Counted from the first letter of the stretch, positions 44,381 to 53,511 are shown. The stretch is 64,000 nucleotides of DNA from Synechococcus sp. CBW1108 (GCF_015840335.1 NZ_CP060395.1:2827277-2891276); one strand, 5' to 3'. Notes: generated from the sequence alone by a model not told the origin. Numbers and translations are program-made.

Positions 44381-45578
44381 AATTGAAAGTGTCTCTTCTG
44401 GCTGGGCTGGCCCTTATGGGGCTTCAGATCAGGCGTGAGCCGCGGGCCTGCTGCCGCTGAAGCGGATCCAGCACTGCAGCAATACTGCGCAGGAGCCAGC
44501 GGCCTTCGGGGGTCACAGAAGCCGTACCAATCCCCTTGGATTCCCTCAGGTTGACCAAGCCATCGCGGGCCAGGGCCTGGAGGTCTAGCCATTCCTGGGG
44601 ATAGCGATGTAAGGGGAGGTCAACCTGGAATTGACACATCACCTGCTTGATCAATGAGCGACGCTCAAGTAGATCGGGATCATCCACCACCAGGCCCCGC
44701 TCCGTAGGCAGGCAACCCGAGCCTAAGGCTTGATAGTAGTAGGCCTTGAGGTCGCGATGATTCTGTGAAAAAAGACCTGGAAACTGACTGATTGCTGTAG
44801 GTCCTACCCCCAAAAGGTCTAGGTCACCACCTGTTGTGTAGCCCTGAAAATTGCGATGCAACGTTCCTGCACGGGCTGCCTCCGCCAAGCTGTCGCCACG
44901 AAGGGCGTAATGGTCCAGAGCAATCGCTTCATAGCCATTGGCGCAAAACTGATCTCTGGCTACCTGAAGCATGGCAAGTCGTTCCCGGGGGCTAGGCAGA
45001 TCGGCCGCTTCTATTTTGCGTTGGAGCGGTAACTGCTCCGGTAAATAGGCAAAGGAAAACATCGAAATCCGATCGGCCCCCAACTTGCAAACCAAATCCA
45101 GGGTGGCCTGGAATCTGCTAATTGTCTGCAAGGGCAAACCACAAATCAGATCTACGTTTATGCTGTCAAAGTCAGCCTCCCGCAACCAGGCCATGACCCG
45201 ACATAACTGGTCAACTGGCACCACCCGATTGACCGCCTTCTGAACTTCTGGATCTGCATCCTGGATGCCAAAGCTGATGCGGTTAAAGCCCAGCCTATGC
45301 AACTCCATGGCCTGATCACGAGAGACTAACTCGGGGTTCAGTTCGATCGATGCCTCCAGCTGGGGCGCGAGATCAAAGTGCTGCTCAATCAAACTCCACA
45401 ACGTCGCCATTTCCGCGTCATTGAGGTAATTGGGAGTGCCCCCGCCTAGGTGCAACTGGGCCAGGGCTCGGCGCTGGGGCATGGCGGCAGTCACCAGCTG
45501 GAGCTCCTGGGCCAGTGCCGCCAGATAGGGAGCAACCACCGGTGACTTTCAGGAAAGTTGTCACTCCTTGGCTGCCAT

Positions 45579-46723
45579 TCAGGCGGCCTTGATTAAGGGT
45601 AGCGCCAGGACCGGATCGGGCTCTTCTGTTGGCTTGTTTATCCACACTTCTGCCGGTTGACTCCAGCAGCGGGTGGCACCGCTCCAGCGCGTTGGATTGG
45701 CACGGCGGGCGGCCTCGTAGACATCAGTGCGCTGCTGGCAAATGGCCTTGGCAGCTCCACTGTGGCGCTGGTGGGGCGTCACGAATTTGATCGCGCTGTG
45801 GTGGTGCCGGTGGTTGTACCAATCCACAAATGCTGCCACCCATTCACAGGCCTCCTCTTTGTTGGCGAATGGCCGGCTGGGGTAGTCGGGGCGGTATTTG
45901 ACCGTACGGAAAAGGGATTCCGAGTATGGGTTGTCGTTTGAGACCCTTGGCCTGGAGAAGGATCTGAGCACGCCCATCTCCTCGAGCCGTGATTCCAGCG
46001 TCGCCCCGCGCATTGCATTGCCGTTGTCGGCGTGGAGGATTAGTGGCTGCTGCTGGCACTGGCGGCGGCCAAAGCCGTTGGGGCGGTGGTAGCGCTCCTT
46101 GAGGCAGGCCCGCTGCACCAGATCCGCGGCGATCTGAGCCGACTCCACCTCGGCCACATCCCAGGCCACCACTTTGCGGCTCCAGACGTCGATCACCAGG
46201 TAGAGGTAGAGCCACACACCCCGCACCGTGGTCGGCAGGAAGCTGATGTCCCAGCTCCAAACCTGGTTCGGGCCATCCGCCCTGAGGCGCGGCACCGAGC
46301 GCGGTTCTTGAGGCAGCCTGGCCCTCCCCCGGCGGTGGCACTGACCCGCCTGGTGCAGCACCCGATAGAAGCTGCTCTCTGAACCAATAAAGAGCTTTTG
46401 ATCGGACAGTGCCGGCACGATCTGCCCTGGCGGCAGCGCGGCGTACTCCGGCTGGTTGCACGTCAGCAGGATTCGCTGGCGCTCTTCCTCGCTCAGGCGG
46501 TGACCCACCAGCCGAGCACTGCCTTTACGGCGATCCACGCCGTCCCCATCACCCAGGAAGGCCTTCCGCCAGCGTTTGAGGGTGCGCAGGCAGATGCCGA
46601 TCACACCACAGGCCCTCACCAGGCCGGCGCCCGCAGCATTGGCCTCCCCGATCAGCTCGATCACCTTCCGCCGGTGCACGGCGCTGGTCAGCCTTCCTCT
46701 TCCTCCGAACAGAAGGCATCCCA
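45579..46723 (-). CDS. IS3 copy 3 OrfB transposase
   Basis: Complete rve-domain frame, entered by -1 slippage at the A-run read on the minus strand (complement of 46724-46731). WSWDISFL, HADNGNAM and NDNPYSESLFRTVKY provide the DDE residues. It matches copy 1 closely, including the AACAAAGAGGAGG variant in the 3' third. Confidence 0.88.
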
Positions 46724-47194
46724 CTTTTTTTGCAGCACCAGCAAAGCCGCCATCTCCGCCATGGCCTTCTCCTTGCGCTGCAGCTCCTTTCTGAGGGCTT
46801 TGATCTCCCGCTGGTCCTGGGCGCGGAGCTTCTCGAGCTCCTTCTGTTCGGCCATCGTCAGCACCGGCTTGGCGTTGGCATCCTGGGCCGCCTGCCGCCA
46901 ACGGCTCACCTGCTCAGGGAACAGGCCCCGCTCGCGGCAGTAGGCGCTGAGTTCGGTGGCATTGAGCCCGGCGCTTTCCAGCACCACCGTGAACTTGTCG
47001 GCGGCGTTCCAGCCCTCTGGTTCCTTCTCGGATGCCGGCACCACCTCTCCCTGCAACCGCCAGGCCTTCCTCCATTTGTAGAGGGTCATCACGTGAATGC
47101 CCAGCTCCTCTGAAATCCGGGCCACGCTCTGCCTGTGGGGCGGGTGCATCCGTCTCCTCACATCAGCCTTAACGGCCTCGCTGTATCGGCGCAT
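46688..47194 (-). CDS. IS3 copy 3 OrfA (HTH protein)
   Basis: Same 168-residue protein as in copies 1 and 4, with the HTH RISEELGIHVMTLYKWRKAW and the coiled coil. It overlaps OrfB at the slippage site. Confidence 0.88.
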   Translation of the reverse strand: MRRYSEAVKADVRRRMHPPHRQSVARISEELGIHVMTLYKWRKAWRLQGEVVPASEKEPEGWNAADKFTVVLESAGLNATELSAYCRERGLFPEQVSRWRQAAQDANAKPVLTMAEQKELEKLRAQDQREIKALRKELQRKEKAMAEMAALLVLQKKWDAFCSEEEEG

Positions 47195-47572
47195 TGGTCA
47201 TGTCCTCAAGCCCCCGGATGGATGGATCAAAGGGGTGACATCTTTCCTGAAACCGGGGGCCACCTTCGAACCCAGTTGGGTGGTGACGCGATTGCAGCCG
47301 CAATACCAGCAAGCGTGGCGACAGAAGGGCACATGCACATATAGCGACAGGGGCTCGCTACAGGGCTCTGCCAACTGTGCCTTTAGCTGAACGTTGCCCA
47401 CCGCTGAACTGAAGGCTCCAGCTGTGGGATAACTGGTGTAGCGAGGAACGGGTTTGTCGTACTTGAGAAGTAACTCAATCGGCGTAAGCCGCGTTGACGT
47501 CGTGGTGTCAGGAGCGGGCGGCAACATTTGTAAATACAAGCCAGGATTGGAAGGACGCAGCAGCCCGTAGAT

Positions 47573-48184
47573 TCAGGGTTGGGGCAAATCGGCCAGTTCT
47601 GCCAACAGGCGCTGAGTAGCAGCGAAAGCCAATTCGGCTTCACTCAACAATTCCTCCTCTTCAGCTGTCGAAAGATCGAGCTGCTCAAAAGCGTCGTGCA
47701 GGGATTGCTTGAGTTCAGCTGTGGAACGATCAAAACACCAGAAGTCCAGAGCGGGCAGCTGATGGCGTTCAAGAATGGCGTTGGCATGGGCGGCCAACTG
47801 TTGCCCGCCCGAGAGGTCGCCGCCGTAGCGCACATAGACATGGGCCATCAGGCGATGGGGGGCCTGCTGGGCCAGAACCCGCAGCTGCTCCAGCCAGATG
47901 GCAGCCGCCGCCGAAGGAGGCGTGGCTGGCAGCGTCGCCAGCTGGGCACAATCGTGGGCCAAAACTGCGGTTCTGGCCAGGTGCGGCCAAGGCGCTGCGC
48001 TGGCCCCGAGGGCCGCAGCCGCCTCAGGCAGCTGTTGCTCTAAAAATGCATAGGGCGCCCCCAGGGCCCGAACCAACGCCGCCAACTGCAAGGGGCTGAC
48101 CTGGTCATCGAGCAAGGCTTTGGCAAATGGCATGCCCTCGGCTTGGTGATGGGCACGACCGATGCGGGCATGGAGCTTGCGCAC
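47573..48184 (-). CDS. Heme oxygenase, N terminus altered by IS3 copy 4
   Basis: The protein reads RKLHARIGRAHHQAEGMPFA at the N terminus, with the proximal haem-ligand His region, and has the distal-helix signature AHVYVRYGGDLSGGQQLAAH characteristic of heme oxygenases. It opens haem to biliverdin, the precursor of phycobilins. IS3 copy 4 ends at 48186, immediately before the codon for Val/GTG (48184), so the native first residues are missing; translation from this GTG would give about 203 residues with only a short loss. Its own promoter is now separated by the IS. It heads a ho-hemN pair, an arrangement known from low-oxygen tetrapyrrole operons of cyanobacteria. Confidence 0.8.
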   Translation of the reverse strand: MRKLHARIGRAHHQAEGMPFAKALLDDQVSPLQLAALVRALGAPYAFLEQQLPEAAAALGASAAPWPHLARTAVLAHDCAQLATLPATPPSAAAAIWLEQLRVLAQQAPHRLMAHVYVRYGGDLSGGQQLAAHANAILERHQLPALDFWCFDRSTAELKQSLHDAFEQLDLSTAEEEELLSEAELAFAATQRLLAELADLPQP

Positions 48185-48250
48185 CCCCCCGGTTTCAGGA
48201 AAGATGTCACCCCTTTGATCCATCCATCCGGGGGCTTGAGGACATGACCA

Positions 48251-48757
48251 ATGCGCCGATACAGCGAGGCCGTTAAGGCTGATGTGAGGAGACGGATGCA
48301 CCCGCCCCACAGGCAGAGCGTGGCCCGGATTTCAGAGGAGCTGGGCATTCACGTGATGACCCTCTACAAATGGAGGAAGGCCTGGCGGTTGCAGGGAGAG
48401 GTGGTGCCGGCATCCGAGAAGGAACCAGAGGGCTGGAACGCCGCCGACAAGTTCACGGTGGTGCTGGAAAGCGCCGGGCTCAATGCCACCGAACTCAGCG
48501 CCTACTGCCGCGAGCGGGGCCTGTTCCCTGAGCAGGTGAGCCGTTGGCGGCAGGCGGCCCAGGATGCCAACGCCAAGCCGGTGCTGACGATGGCCGAACA
48601 GAAGGAGCTCGAGAAGCTCCGCGCCCAGGACCAGCGGGAGATCAAAGCCCTCAGAAAGGAGCTGCAGCGCAAGGAGAAGGCCATGGCGGAGATGGCGGCT
48701 TTGCTGGTGCTGCAAAAAAAGTGGGATGCCTTCTGTTCGGAGGAAGAGGAAGGCTGA
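48251..48757 (+). CDS. IS3 copy 4 OrfA (HTH protein)
   Basis: Identical by eye to copy 1 OrfA, with the slippery heptamer A AAA AAG at 48715-48721. Confidence 0.88.
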   Translation: MRRYSEAVKADVRRRMHPPHRQSVARISEELGIHVMTLYKWRKAWRLQGEVVPASEKEPEGWNAADKFTVVLESAGLNATELSAYCRERGLFPEQVSRWRQAAQDANAKPVLTMAEQKELEKLRAQDQREIKALRKELQRKEKAMAEMAALLVLQKKWDAFCSEEEEG

Positions 48758-49866
48758 CCAGCGCCGTGCACCGGCGGAAGGTGATCGAGCTGATCGGGGA
48801 GGCCAATGCTGCGGGCGCCGGCCTGGTGAGGGCCTGTGGTGTGATCGGCATCTGCCTGCGCACCCTCAAACGCTGGCGGAAGGCCTTCCTGGGTGATGGG
48901 GACGGCGTGGATCGCCGTAAAGGCAGTGCTCGGCTGGTGGGTCACCGCCTGAGCGAGGAAGAGCGCCAGCGAATCCTGCTGACGTGCAACCAGCCGGAGT
49001 ACGCCGCGCTGCCGCCAGGGCAGATCGTGCCGGCACTGTCCGATCAAAAGCTCTTTATTGGTTCAGAGAGCAGCTTCTATCGGGTGCTGCACCAGGCGGG
49101 TCAGTGCCACCGTCGGGGGAGGGCCAGGCTGCCTCAAGAACCGCGCTCGGTGCCGCGCCTCAGGGCAGATGGCCCGAACCAGGTTTGGAGCTGGGACATC
49201 AGCTTCCTGCCGACCACGGTGCGGGGTGTGTGGCTCTACCTCTACCTGGTGGTCGATGTCTGGAGCCGCAAAGTGGTGGCCTGGGATGTGGCCGAGGTGG
49301 AGTCGGCTCAGATCGCCGCGGATCTGGTGCAGCGGGCCTGCCTCAAGGAGCGCTACCACCGCCCCAGCGGCTTTGGCAGCCGCCAGTGCCAGCAGCAGCC
49401 CCTAATCCTCCACGCCGACAACGGCAATGCAATGCGTGGGGCCACGCTGGAATCACGGCTCGAGGAGATGGGCGTGCTCAGATCCTTCTCCCGGCCAAGG
49501 GTCTCAAACGACAACCCGTACTCGGAATCCCTTTTCCGTACGGTCAAATACCGCCCCGACTACCCCAGCCGGCCATTCGCCAACAAAGAGGAGGCCTGTG
49601 AATGGGTGGCAGCATTTGTGGATTGGTACAACCACCGGCACCACCACAGCGCGATCAAATTCGTGACGCCCCACCAGCGCCACAGTGGAGCTGCCAAGGC
49701 CATTTGCCAGCAGCGCACTGATGTCTACGAGGCCGCCCGCCGTGCCAATCCAACGCGCTGGAGCGGTGCCACCCGCTGCTGGAATCAACCGGCAGAAGTG
49801 TGGATAAACAAGCCAACAGAAGAGCCCGATCCGGTCCTGGCGCTACCCTTAATCAAGGCCGCCTGA
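48722..49866 (+). CDS. IS3 copy 4 OrfB transposase
   Basis: Complete rve-domain transposase in the -1 frame. A few substitutions separate it from copy 3 (for example YLVVDVWS instead of YLVIDVWS, and RPSGFGSRQC instead of RPNGFGRRQC). The DDE residues are intact. Confidence 0.88.
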
Positions 49867-49989
49867 ATGGCAGCCAAGGAGTGACAACTTTCCTGAAAGT
49901 CACCGCCTCTGTAAAGAATCATTCCGGCGGGGCGAACTCAACCACCTATCCGACTATGCATTGGCAAATATTGCGGTGGTTGCATTGTC

Positions 49990-50766
49990 TTGACTCAGGA
50001 ATCTGGCATTAAACCAATACGGATCCTGATCGCTGATGACGAGGCGAGCATCCGGCGCATTCTTTAGACACGGCTGCGCATGGCGGGATTTGAAGTGGCC
50101 GCGGCAGTAGACGGCAATCAAGCCCTTGAGCTATTTCGCAGCTTTGAGCCAGATGCTTTGGTTCTAGACGTGATGATGCCAGGCCTAGATGGCTTCACGG
50201 TGACGGAGCGAGTCCGGGCCCAATCGGAGGTGCCAATCATCCTGCTGACTTCTCTGGGTGATGTGGAGGACCGCATCACAGGCCTAAAACTCGGAGCCGA
50301 TGACTATATTCTCAAGCCCTTCAGCCCAAAAGAGCTTGAGCTGCGAATCCACTGCGTCATGCGCAGGAATGCCCCATCCCGTCGCGGCGGACAAGGCGAT
50401 AACCCAGGCGATAGTACAAATGGCTCAGGCTGTAGTTGGGTAATTGTTGGCAATCTGCGGGTGGATTTAACTCGGCGCAAAGCATACCGAGACGAAGAGC
50501 GCATCCGCTTAACAGGTATGGAATTCAGCCTGCTGGAATTACTGATCAACCAGGCGGGTGAGTCGGTCAGTCGGCTAGATATTCTCGAGCAGGTCTGGGG
50601 TTATCGGCCTACCCGTTCCAACGACAGCCGGGTAGTGGACGTGCACATCTCCCGGCTGCGGGCAAAACTGGAAGTGGACGTGGAAAATCCGGAGCTAATT
50701 CTTACGGCACGGGGCAAGGGCTACATGTTTCAACGTATTATTCAAGGAGGCAGGGTAAAAATATAA
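49990..50766 (+). pseudogene. RpaB-like OmpR-family response regulator with in-frame TAG
   Basis: The frame from TTG 49990 begins TQESGIKPIRILIADDEASI, then RRIL, then TAG (50065-50067), then TRLRMAGFEVAAAVDG. RpaB homologues have Glu at the TAG position (RRILETRL). Downstream the receiver (VLDVMMPGLDGFTV with the phospho-Asp, LGADDYILKPFSPKELE) and the winged-helix domain (SLLELLINQAGESVSRLDIL, VVDVHISRLRAKLE) are complete. Starting at ATG 50080 would omit the acidic pocket. It is divergent from the ho-hemN pair, so it probably regulated it. RpaB itself controls high-light genes. This looks like a paralogue. Confidence 0.85.
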
Positions 50767-50786
50767 AGTCACCATATAAAGTCACC
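50761..50786. repeat. 13-bp tandem duplication at the response-regulator stop codon
   Basis: The unit ATATAAAGTCACC occurs twice without mismatch. The regulator stop TAA (50764-50766) is inside the first unit. Confidence 0.9.
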
Positions 50787-50820
50787 CCAGGGGCAAAGGG
50801 CTGGCAGGGAGAACAACAGA

Positions 50821-51036
50821 TCAGTTGTATTCGCCGGGGATATCCTGCTTGGTCACCGTGACGCGACCGACCTTTTTGCCAGATAGCCGCAACAGCTCAT
50901 CGCCGGAGAACTCATAGCCCAGGGAGGCGCCGATCTGGGCGACATCGTCGGCCTTGGCTGCGGCGAGCACCGCTTCACGCAGGGATGCTTTGTTTTGCAT
51001 GACGCCCAGAAAGGCCTTCAGCTGGTCGAGGGACAT
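50821..51036 (-). CDS. Nif11-domain small protein
   Basis: The 71-residue protein begins MSLDQLKAFLGVMQNKASLR and has the Nif11 pattern AVLAAAKADDVAQIGASLGY followed by EFSGDELLRLSG. Nif11 domains occur in nitrogen-fixation clusters, in RiPP leader peptides and as free small proteins in picocyanobacteria. There is no GG cleavage site with a Cys/Ser/Thr-rich core after it, so a RiPP precursor is not supported. Function is unknown. Confidence 0.8.
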   Translation of the reverse strand: MSLDQLKAFLGVMQNKASLREAVLAAAKADDVAQIGASLGYEFSGDELLRLSGKKVGRVTVTKQDIPGEYN

Positions 51037-51098
51037 GGTTCGCGCTCCAGAGCCGCCGTTGGCCCCATTCTGGGGTGAGGTTCCGCTTAGCTACCGGC

Positions 51099-52181
51099 AT
51101 GACATCCTTCAGCGCCACCCCCGAGGCGAGGCGGCTCGAGGCCCTGCAGGAGGAGTTCGAGCGAGATGCCAGCTGCAATCAGGTGTTCCTGGTGCTCACC
51201 GTGGGGGCCACGCTGATTGCAACTCTGGGCCTGCTGGCCAACAGCCCCGGTGTGGTGATCGGCGCCATGGTGGTGGCCCCCTGGATCATGCCCCTCCAGG
51301 CGATGGCCTTCGAGATCGCCCAGGGGCGCCTGGCCATGGTTGGTCGGGCCCTGCGCACCCTCCTGGTGGGGGTGGCGATCTGCGTGCTGCTGGCGATGGC
51401 GGTGGGCCATCTGGTGGCATTTCCCAGCTTCGGCAGCGAGGTGATGAACCGCACCAGCCCGAACCTGCTGGATCTGGGGATCGCCCTGGTGGCTGGGGCG
51501 GTGGCCATGTTTGCCAAGTTGAGGAAGGGTGCCCTCTCGGCCCTGGCCGGGCTGGCGATCGCCGTCGCCCTGGTGCCGCCGATCTGCGTGATGGGGATCC
51601 TGCTCGCCTCCGCCTACTGGAGCCAGGCCTATGGGGCCCTGCTGCTCTTCACCACCAACCTGCTCGGAATCCTGGTGGGTGCAATGGCAACTCTGGCGGC
51701 CCTTGAGCCGGTTTACCGCAGCCGCCTTTTGCGCAGCAAATTAGGGCTCACCAGCCTGGGGCTCACCAGCCTGCTAGTGATTCCGCTCGGCAGCAGTTTT
51801 GTGCAGTTGCTGGGCCGAGCCATCAGGGAAAACAAGGCAGTTCAGTTGGAGAGCCTGATTGAACAGAGACTGCGCAGCAGCACGATCACCCTGGGCAGCG
51901 ATCCGGCCATTGATCTGGTGGGCCTATCGATCGACTGGCAAAAGAACCCTCCTCTGATCAACGCCCGGGTGCGGGTGACAGATCCGGAGCTGCCCAGTGC
52001 CCGCCAGGTAGCAGAGGTGCAGACCTTCATCAATACGGACCAGGCACCCCTGCGCTTCCGCTTGGTGGTGCAGCGCACCGCCGTAGACCTGATCGGCCCC
52101 CCCACAGCTCCAAATCCTGCCGATCTGGAGGTGCTGCCGCCGCCGCCACTGCCGCCCTTACCGCAGCCGGAACTGGACTAA
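51099..52181 (+). CDS. DUF389 family membrane protein
   Basis: The protein of about 360 residues has an N-terminal soluble segment, then a six-helix DUF389 core with LTVGATLIATLGLLANSPGV, VIGAMVVAPWIMPLQAMAFE and LAIAVALVPPICVMGILLAS. The C-terminal third is soluble and ends in a Pro-rich tail (LPPPPLPPLPQPELD). Start ATG 51099 is preferred over the upstream GTG. The family (YhhQ-unrelated, TIGR00341-type) has no established function in cyanobacteria. Confidence 0.85.
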   Translation: MTSFSATPEARRLEALQEEFERDASCNQVFLVLTVGATLIATLGLLANSPGVVIGAMVVAPWIMPLQAMAFEIAQGRLAMVGRALRTLLVGVAICVLLAMAVGHLVAFPSFGSEVMNRTSPNLLDLGIALVAGAVAMFAKLRKGALSALAGLAIAVALVPPICVMGILLASAYWSQAYGALLLFTTNLLGILVGAMATLAALEPVYRSRLLRSKLGLTSLGLTSLLVIPLGSSFVQLLGRAIRENKAVQLESLIEQRLRSSTITLGSDPAIDLVGLSIDWQKNPPLINARVRVTDPELPSARQVAEVQTFINTDQAPLRFRLVVQRTAVDLIGPPTAPNPADLEVLPPPPLPPLPQPELD

Positions 52182-52219
52182 TTTTGAGATCGATGTCGTT
52201 CCGCCTGAGGGGTGGTCCC

Positions 52220-52450
52220 ATGCCCAAACCAACCCAGACCCTGCAGCAGGTGAACTGGGAGCTCCCCCAGTCGCTTGTGGAGTGCATCGCAGCCCAGGCC
52301 GCAGTTGAGGGAACCAAGCCGGAAGCGCTTGCCGCCAGGATCCTTTCGGCCTGCTTAGACCAAGAGGGGCTGACTTCGGCAGGCCGTTGCTCACTGCGCA
52401 CCGGCCTGCGCAGTGAGGGGCCCATGCCCCTGCCGATTCAACAGAACTAA
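52220..52450 (+). CDS. Small RHH-like hypothetical protein
   Basis: From ATG 52220 the 76-residue product is MPKPTQTLQQVNWELPQSLV followed by AAQAAVEGTKPEALAARILS. A short strand followed by two helices is reminiscent of a ribbon-helix-helix fold. The C-terminal 30 residues look unstructured. It sits 38 bp after DUF389 and 18 bp before the fibrillin gene. The family is not recognised. Confidence 0.5.
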   Translation: MPKPTQTLQQVNWELPQSLVECIAAQAAVEGTKPEALAARILSACLDQEGLTSAGRCSLRTGLRSEGPMPLPIQQN

Positions 52451-52468
52451 ACGCCCCGGGACGCCCTT

Positions 52469-53110
52469 TTGATCGAAACCAGTTCCTCCCAGGTGAGTTC
52501 CCAGCCCCCCGAGCAGCGGCGCCAAGCCCTGTTGGGCCTGCTACGCAGGCAACCCCGCGGCGCGGCCAAAGCAGAGAGCCCCCTGGTGGAAAAGCTGATC
52601 CTGGAGCTGGAGCGCTCCAGACCAGCCGATCTTGCCGACCCGGCGGCCCTAGCCCAATTGGAGGGGGTATGGGAACTGCGCTGGAGTAGCAGCAGCCAGC
52701 CCTATCTGGCTGTGACCCCCTGGCTGGAAAACCTCCAACTCCTGGCGCCCTCCCAGGGGCGGGGAATGAACCTGCTGCGGCTAACGGGCCCCCTGGCGCC
52801 CGTGGCCAGCATCGTGGTGGAGGCGAGCGTTTCTGTGGACAGCCCAGCTAGCGAGCCTGGCCCCCCGCTGCAGCGGGTGCAGGTGCGCTTCCGCCGCGGC
52901 GGCTGGCTGGGCCCATCCATCGGCAGCCGCCGTCTCCAGCTGCTACGCAGTGTGCAGCAACCCTTTCCTGCCTGGCTTGATATCACCGTGCTCGATGGGG
53001 AGCTGAGGGTGTGCCGTGGAAATGCCGGCAGCCTATTTGCCCTGCTGCGTCGCCCAGACCTCAACCTGCAGGAGCTGCTGGGCACCCAGGAGCCAGAACT
53101 GGCGAACTAG
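52469..53110 (+). CDS. PAP/fibrillin family protein
   Basis: The 213-residue protein (TTG start) has an N-terminal helix and the fibrillin pattern LEGVWELRWSSSSQPYLAVT near residue 65, a central beta region (RGMNLLRLTGPLAPVASIVV) and the C-terminal LDITVLDGELRVCRGNAGSL, which corresponds to the conserved ...YLD..LRI.RG..G.LFVL motif. Plastid-lipid-associated proteins bind lipids and prenylquinones at thylakoids and plastoglobules. The C-terminal Asp of the motif is present. Confidence 0.85.
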   Translation: MIETSSSQVSSQPPEQRRQALLGLLRRQPRGAAKAESPLVEKLILELERSRPADLADPAALAQLEGVWELRWSSSSQPYLAVTPWLENLQLLAPSQGRGMNLLRLTGPLAPVASIVVEASVSVDSPASEPGPPLQRVQVRFRRGGWLGPSIGSRRLQLLRSVQQPFPAWLDITVLDGELRVCRGNAGSLFALLRRPDLNLQELLGTQEPELAN

Positions 53111-53187
53111 GCAGACAAGCGGCAGAGTAATAAAATAAAAGAGAGAATAAAACAAAAAATCAATAAAACATAAAAGCTATCAATATT

Positions 53188-53511
53188 ATGATTAATTCCA
53201 TCCATTCTCACCTAAGCGCAACAATGACACCAGTTTTAAAGGAAAACTTCCTGGCCATTATTCATGCAGACAGCCAGCTCCAAAAAGCCCTGTTAGCTCC
53301 CAGTCTCTGTGACATAGCCATAAAAATTGCCCGTGCTGCCGGGATGGGTGTTGACGGCCCAGATCTGCTCGCTGCGCAGGCTGATTACGGCCACATTTCG
53401 AATGATTTGCTACCAGATTCCGAGCCCATATTGATCGATTTTGATGGCGATGGGGTGCCAGATGCCATCCAGCGTGGCGATCGAGTTTCCCTGCTTGGCT
53501 CTGATGATTGA
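53188..53511 (+). CDS. Nif11-like protein with a C-terminal calcium-type loop
   Basis: The 107-residue protein begins MINSIHSHLSATMTPVLKEN and has a Nif11-like helical region (FLAIIHADSQLQKALLAPSL, ARAAGMGVDGPDLLAAQADY). The C terminus contains ILIDFDGDGVPDAIQRGD, a thrombospondin-3/dockerin-type DxDxDG calcium loop. The upstream 70 bp are extremely A-rich, unlike the surrounding GC-rich sequence, and probably hold the promoter. The last 8 bp overlap one possible start of the next gene. The combination of domains is unusual. Confidence 0.65.
   Translation: MINSIHSHLSATMTPVLKENFLAIIHADSQLQKALLAPSLCDIAIKIARAAGMGVDGPDLLAAQADYGHISNDLLPDSEPILIDFDGDGVPDAIQRGDRVSLLGSDD

Larger units (their letters stand above)
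45540..47259 (-). mobile_element. IS3-family element, copy 3, 1,720 bp
   Basis: It has the same ends as the other copies, read on the minus strand, flanked by a 4-bp repeat CCAC (45536-45539 and 47260-47263). It is inserted in hemN in the same orientation as the gene. Confidence 0.93.
44424..47527 (-). pseudogene. hemN: Oxygen-independent coproporphyrinogen III oxidase HemN, split by IS3 copy 3
   Basis: The 5' part (ATG 47527 to 47260) has KYDKPVPRYTSYPTAG and the radical-SAM cluster YVHVPFCRHACWYCGCNRV. The 3' part (45539-44424) continues VAPYLAALAQELQLV, LHLGGGTPNYLN, LEASIELNPE, RISFGIQD and the HemN C-terminal domain to SRLI. Removing the 1,720-bp element and one copy of the 4-bp duplication GTGG restores SKVVAPYL in frame. 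HemN makes protoporphyrinogen precursor under low oxygen. It lies 45 bp after the heme oxygenase gene on the same strand. Confidence 0.93.
48186..49905 (+). mobile_element. IS3-family element, copy 4, 1,720 bp, without target duplication
   Basis: It has the same ends and length as the other copies. The flanks are CACC on the left and CCTC on the right, so no 3- or 4-bp target duplication is visible, unlike copies 1-3. Adjacent deletion or recombination between IS copies after insertion would explain this. It lies between the heme oxygenase gene and the divergent RpaB-like regulator and is inverted relative to copy 3. Confidence 0.9.

Noticed and set aside
45540-49905. Composite transposon formed by IS3 copies 3 and 4
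   Set aside because: The copies are inverted and bracket pieces of native genes (hemN 5' part and heme oxygenase). Copy 3 has its own target duplication inside hemN, so independent insertion explains it better.
50821-51036. RiPP precursor with Nif11 leader
   Set aside because: There is no Gly-Gly cleavage site followed by a Cys/Ser/Thr-rich core peptide, and no LanM or other maturation enzyme or peptidase-transporter nearby.
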